From: Flectobacillus sp. BAB-3569
GTDB lineage: Bacteria; Bacteroidota; Bacteroidia; Cytophagales; Spirosomataceae
Length of the DNA: 64,000 nt
Assembly: GCF_002270355.1 (NCBI RefSeq)
Contig: NZ_NJFZ01000016.1
Span: 1 to 64,000 of the forward strand
Direction of reading: 5' to 3'
The notes under the pieces were generated by a model. The model saw only the letters and a program-made list of their open reading frames with translations. It was not told the origin of the DNA and ran no database searches. Positions within the stretch are counted from its first letter, which is position 1. Every line of letters begins with the position of its first letter. Both the position numbers and the translations under genes were made by a program. This document shows, one piece after another, positions 60,223 through 64,000 of the stretch.

Positions 60223-61614
60223 TTATCTAGCTTGTTTCATGAGTAAATCAGCATCACCAGAACTGGCGGCTTTGAGCAATAGGGCTTGCCAAACATTGGC
60301 ATAAGCTACATTGATATTGGTTTCGGCTCTGTTCAATACAAATAGCGCTTGGGTAAGGTCGATGATATTCGACAAACCGTTTTTGTATAATAATGCCTTT
60401 TGATTATAAGCAGTACGAGCAGCTTCTAACTGAATCGGTGCTTCGTGAAAACTTGCTAAGGCATTTTGGATACGCTGATCCGCCAAAACTACCTGATTTT
60501 GTAGTTGCAAACTCATTTGTTCATACTCATAGCGCAGGCCTTCTCGTAATAACTTTTGTGCCTCTATTTGCTTATTGATTTTGGTTGGAGCCATAAAATT
60601 CCAGAATATTCCCGCTCCCACTAAAAAGTTACTCCTAGTAGGTCCAATTCCACCGAAGTAAGAGCCGTCAATATGATGGTTATCAGGAGTATAGTCATTT
60701 TTAAAACCTGAACCTTTAGTCTGAAAAGCGCCAAAAAGGTTTACCGTAGGAAGCTTATTTCTTTCAAATAAAACTTGTTGTTTTTCGGCTAAAGTAATTC
60801 TTGAAGCATACCACTGAAGGGTTGGATTTTGCTCGATAGATTGAGCAGTTTCCAAGCTTTTAGGAATACTGATAAAGTATAAACTGTCTAAATCAAAAGC
60901 TTGTGGAGATTTATTAAGAAACTGTGCTAACTGTGCATTTGCCTGAATTTCAAGATTTTTAGCATCAATAATTCCCTGACGAGCATTAGAGACTTCGGCA
61001 TTGGCAATAGATGAATCAACCCCTGCATTCAAACCATTTTTGGCGCGTGCTTTTACGACATCTTGTAAAGCTGTTACACGTTTGAAATTGGCCTGACTGA
61101 CTTCCACAAACTTTTGTGCCGCCAGCACATTAAAATAAGCCGCACCGATTTTCATACTGTGCGCAAATTTTTCTTGAAGTACATCTAATGAATCACGCGC
61201 TACCTGCGATTTTGCCAAATCGAGGGTAGCATCCAAACGTCCAAAAGAATAAGCCTCCCAGTTGATATTGGTGGCATAAAGCGCCCCAAAAGCGGTGTTC
61301 CAGTTTTGGGAGGCTGAATTTGGACCCGCTGCCGCTATTCCTACGCCTTTATACGAGTACAAAGGACCAAATTGTCCATTGGCTGTTCCGTAGTTTTGTT
61401 GAATGGCGGTGTTTACATCAGGCAAAAATTGTCTTCTGGCATTTTCAACCATAGCAGTTGAAGCACCCTGATAACTCTTTTTGGCCTTGATAGAATTGTA
61501 GTTTTGCAAACCCGTTTGGATAGCTTCCGAAAGAGTAAATACTGGTTTTTGTGCAAAAGCAGGCCGAAGCAAGCAAAAGCAACACAAAAACATGAACAAG
61601 GGTTTTAGAGACAT
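60223..61614 (-). CDS. TolC-family outer-membrane efflux protein
   Basis: 463 residues from the ATG at 61614, giving a signal peptide (MSLKPLFMFLCCFCLLRPAFAQ); a GTG at 61653 would add a poor extension. Two repeats of helices-strand-helices are visible (FTLSEAIQTGLQNYNSIKAKK at the start; LQWYASRITLAEKQQVLFERNKLPTVNLFGAFQ later, split), with the usual AARTAYNQKALLYKNGLSNIIDL in the second half. It forms the exit channel of the tripartite pump. First gene of the minus-strand operon, divergent from the response regulator gene with a 328-bp intergenic region. Confidence 0.9.
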   Translation of the reverse strand: MSLKPLFMFLCCFCLLRPAFAQKPVFTLSEAIQTGLQNYNSIKAKKSYQGASTAMVENARRQFLPDVNTAIQQNYGTANGQFGPLYSYKGVGIAAAGPNSASQNWNTAFGALYATNINWEAYSFGRLDATLDLAKSQVARDSLDVLQEKFAHSMKIGAAYFNVLAAQKFVEVSQANFKRVTALQDVVKARAKNGLNAGVDSSIANAEVSNARQGIIDAKNLEIQANAQLAQFLNKSPQAFDLDSLYFISIPKSLETAQSIEQNPTLQWYASRITLAEKQQVLFERNKLPTVNLFGAFQTKGSGFKNDYTPDNHHIDGSYFGGIGPTRSNFLVGAGIFWNFMAPTKINKQIEAQKLLREGLRYEYEQMSLQLQNQVVLADQRIQNALASFHEAPIQLEAARTAYNQKALLYKNGLSNIIDLTQALFVLNRAETNINVAYANVWQALLLKAASSGDADLLMKQAR

Positions 61615-61773
61615 AGTTTTATGAGAAATTAAAGACTTTGGTATCTTTGCCACAAAGCCTCATATCATTAGTAATTGTTGAGAAAATGGACGAATTAACG
61701 CTTGATTAATTCAAATTTTCAGCAAGATTTTGAGGAGATTTTGAAGTTTCAACAAAATTGAACAGTTTTTATG

Positions 61774-61807
61774 TTGTATCCTGTTCTATAGTACCAATAT
61801 GATACAA
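61774..61807. promoter_or_regulatory. Candidate operator in the divergent efflux/regulator region
   Basis: TTGTATC (61774-61780) and GATACAA (61801-61807) are exact inverted 7-mers separated by 20 nt in the region shared by the efflux operon and the response regulator gene. Spacing of two helical turns is compatible with a dimeric regulator, but one occurrence cannot prove it. Confidence 0.3.
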
Positions 61808-61890
61808 TAATTGTAGTATTTTAAGAAGAATGAATTTGATTCGTTAAAGGAAAAGGATAAAATCAAGAAAATATTGAGGCGATTTAAAAA

Positions 61891-61918
61891 CTTTACAGTT
61901 CTTCAAATTTGCTTCAAA
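61891..61918. promoter_or_regulatory. Candidate phased direct repeats before the response regulator gene
   Basis: CTTCAAA at 61901 and 61912 are direct repeats 11 bp apart, with a weaker CTTTACA at 61891, so three boxes lie about one helical turn apart. OmpR-family regulators bind such phased repeats; autoregulation of the gene starting at 61943 is plausible. Confidence 0.35.
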
Positions 61919-61942
61919 AAGAATTTTCTATTTTAGGCACTT

Positions 61943-62625
61943 ATGAAAATATTAATCGTAGAAGACCATCCTGAACTGGCTCAAAATATTTTCCAGTTTC
62001 TCAGCAAAGAAGGCATTGTATGTGAACTTTGTGCCACTGCCCAACAAGCCGAAGACCGCTTGCTGGGTTTTGAATATGACTGTATTGTGTTAGACATTAT
62101 GTTGCCCGACGGCAATGGTTTAGATATCCTTCGTTTTATCAAACGGAATAAGATCCAGAGTTGTGTATTGATTATTTCTGCCAAAAATTCTTTAGATGAT
62201 AAAATCACTGGATTAGAAATTGGAGCGGACGATTATCTTACAAAACCCTTCCATTTATCGGAGTTATTAGCCAGATTACGAGCACTTTATCGTAGAAATC
62301 ATTTGGGAGGCGACAACGTGGTAACTTTCAATGAAATAACCATTAATACCACTACCTACGAAGTACAAGTCAATCAACAAACCTTAGACTTGACCAAAAA
62401 GGAGTTTGATTTATTAGTGTATTTTTAGCGAATAAAAATAGAGTCATCACTCGTCAGTCTATTGCAGAGCATCTTTGGGGAGATTATACAGATACTTTAT
62501 CTAATTTTGATTTTGTTTACCAACATGTAAAAAATCTGAGAAAAAAGATTAGCAATTTTGATGGAAACGATTATATTTCAACGGTTTATGGTCTTGGATA
62601 TAAATTTGACACAAATGCAAAATAG
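61943..62625 (+). CDS. OmpR-family response regulator, frameshifted
   Basis: The receiver domain (LIVEDHPELAQNIFQFL, phospho-acceptor Asp51 in CIVLDIMLPDGNGL, Thr/Lys in LIISAKN and YLTKPFH) is intact. The winged-helix domain begins (YEVQVNQQTLDLTKKEFDLL) and then the frame stops at 62426 within a T5 run (62422-62426). The shifted frame goes on with LANKNRVITRQSIAEHLWG, FVYQHVKNLRKKI and ISTVYGLGYKFD to a stop at 62623-62625. One additional T restores a 227-residue protein of standard length. It pairs with the kinase beginning at 62802 and is divergent from the efflux operon, its likely target. Confidence 0.9.
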
Positions 62626-62635
62626 AATGTACGAG

Positions 62636-62762
62636 TGGGCTTTAGGCTGTAAGCCGTAGGCATTAAGCATAATGCTCATTAAAGGCAAGAAGATGGGTAA
62701 AATTAAATTTTCAGCAAAAAAACATTTTAAAACTATCTGCCTAATGCCTCCTGCCTGATAAC
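62636..62762. repeat. R1 repeat between regulator and kinase genes
   Basis: GGGCTTTAGGCTGTAAGCCG, TAGGCATTAAGC and further on TCAGCAAAAAAACATTTTAA and CTGCCTAATGCC mark an R1 copy filling the 176-bp gap between two genes that are usually adjacent or overlapping. It is likely a later insertion into the operon. Confidence 0.7.
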
Positions 62763-62801
62763 TCACGTATTACACAATCCTTTTTGTTGCTACGAAACAT
62801 T

Positions 62802-64000
62802 ATGAAACTCATTAATAAATTCACTTCTTGGTATTTAGGTATTTCGGCCTTTGTTTTTTGGTCGGAGGGATACTGACTTTTTACAGTTTTGAATCTCATA
62901 TCGAAATAGCTCAAGCGAAAGAACAAGAAAAACTTTTACACCATATTTGTCAAAAAATCGAAAATGGCGTCCCTTATGAAAAGCTCGTAAGAGAACAATT
63001 GCATATTGCTGAAATTCCCTACAATTCTCCTGTTAAAAAAGTCACGCTATCCGATACTTTGGCGTGGAGTCCTCAATTACAACGTATTGACCGTCAGATA
63101 AAAGCCTCGGCATCGTACAAAATCAATGGGCATCATTATGATATTTCGGTATACAATATGATGATTAATACCGACGATGTCACCAAAGTGGTGTTTGAGT
63201 CGATGGCGGGTATTTTCCTATTGCTAATTGTACTTTTATGGGTTTTTATCAGGTTGGGTTCCGAAAGAATTTTAGCACCTTTTCATAATACTTTAGATGA
63301 AATACATCGCTTTTCATTGAAAAACAAACAAGCAATTCACCTTCCCGAAACTAGCATTAATGAGTTTAATCGTTTGAATCATTTTCTGGAAAAAATGATG
63401 AATAAAGCGATTTGTGACTATAATTCTCTGAAGGAGTTTTCTGAAAATGCTTCTCACGAGTTACAAACGCCTTTGGCAATTATTCAAGGAAAACTAGAAT
63501 TGCTCATGCAATCGCCCATTAGTGATGAACAAGCAGGTTTAATTTTATCCTCCCTCAATGCGCTCGACAAGCTCAACAAAACCAACCAATCGTTGATTTT
63601 ATTGACAAAACTCGAAAATCAAGAATATGAAAGTATCGAAGAAATCAACTTTTCGCAATTAGTCAATGAAACACTGGAAGGCTTTGAAGAACTTTTAGAG
63701 ATGAAATCTATTACGCTTCAAAAGCAAATTGAACCGCATATTTCGCTCAGACTTCATCCTGTATTGGCTTCTATTCTTTTGAATAATCTATTTAGCAATG
63801 CCATCCGTCACAATATTTGTAATGGAACAATATCCGTAACCTTGACTCCCAAAAAACTTTATATTGAAAACACAGGAAAAGCCCCAAGTATGCCAACCGA
63901 AGAGCTTTTCAGACGATTTAAGAAAGAAAACCCTGACTCCATTGGTTTAGGATTATCTATTGTCAAGCAAATTTGCGAGTTACATTTTTTTGAAATCACT
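62802..64000 (+). CDS. Sensor histidine kinase (frameshifted, 3' end outside window)
   Basis: From the ATG at 62802 the frame (MKLINKFTSWYLGISAFVF) stops at 62878, but a T6 run at 62854-62859 is one T short; with it the protein reads AFVFLVGGILTFYSFESHIE and is open to the window end. Visible: first transmembrane helix (~8-28), a ~110-residue periplasmic sensor, second helix (MAGIFLLLIVLLWVFIRLG), a HAMP-like linker, the H-box FSENASHELQTPLA (His codon 63455), N-box LLNNLFSNAIRHN and the start of the G-box SIGLGLSIVKQI. QseC/BaeS-like layout. It should phosphorylate the regulator encoded upstream. Confidence 0.88.

Overview
This is an AT-rich chromosomal segment of a member of the Bacteroidota, most likely a Cytophagales/Spirosomataceae-type bacterium (inferred from gene families, not from any marker gene). 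The diagnostic content is a type IX secretion (T9SS) C-terminal sorting domain, SprB-type repeats, a SusC/SusD pair, a hybrid two-component regulator with propeller, kinase, receiver and AraC domains, propeller-containing histidine kinases, a LytTR regulator, DUF5777/DUF5690/DUF1080 proteins and an ECF sigma factor fused functionally to a membrane anti-sigma/beta-barrel protein. I see no tRNA, rRNA, CRISPR array, complete insertion sequence, prophage or plasmid gene.

Layout. 1-17.1 kb: a tight four-gene surface operon (gaps of 51, 19 and 18 nt): a giant T9SS-secreted protein with tandem Ig-like and SprB-like repeats (5' end outside the window), an outer-membrane beta-barrel, a 2690-residue TANFOR-like protein with coiled coils and two C-terminal bulb-type lectin domains, and an Fn3 protein. 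17.7-22.8 kb: an OmpA-like protein, a propeller histidine kinase and a LytTR response regulator. 23.1-25.1 kb: ECF sigma factor plus a putative double-membrane-spanning anti-sigma factor. 25.2-28.1 kb: a redox block (Rieske protein, DUF5777 barrel, YceI protein, diheme-type cytochrome c lipoprotein). 28.3-33.8 kb: secreted protein, LysR regulator, lipoprotein, Dabb protein, DUF1080 hydrolase, aldo/keto reductase. 34.0-54.8 kb: a carbohydrate-utilisation region that looks aimed at decorated xylan: carboxylesterase, DUF5690 transporter-like protein, CE1-type esterase, BD-FAE-like hydrolase, GH43, hybrid sensor/regulator, SusC, SusD and a two-headed esterase. 55.3-55.6 kb: a decayed propeller-sensor pseudogene. 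55.8-64.0 kb: a TolC/RND/adaptor efflux operon divergent from an OmpR-type regulator and its histidine kinase (cut by the window end).

Two window-wide features matter to any reader. First, six otherwise well-conserved genes (Rieske, carboxylesterase, DUF5690, hybrid two-component protein, OmpR regulator, histidine kinase) each carry exactly one frameshift, always one base missing from an A or T run of 5-7; this looks like systematic homopolymer undercalling rather than gene death. Second, the spacers are packed with several families of interspersed, often palindromic repeats (about 20 copies), some of which bracket genes, sit inside an operon, or create false N-terminal extensions.

How the parts work together (inference): the surface operon probably builds a large adhesive/carbohydrate-binding exterior structure, possibly under the adjacent kinase/LytTR pair; the xylan region couples sensing (hybrid regulator), import (SusCD) and esterase/glycosidase processing; the efflux operon is probably controlled by the divergent two-component pair.
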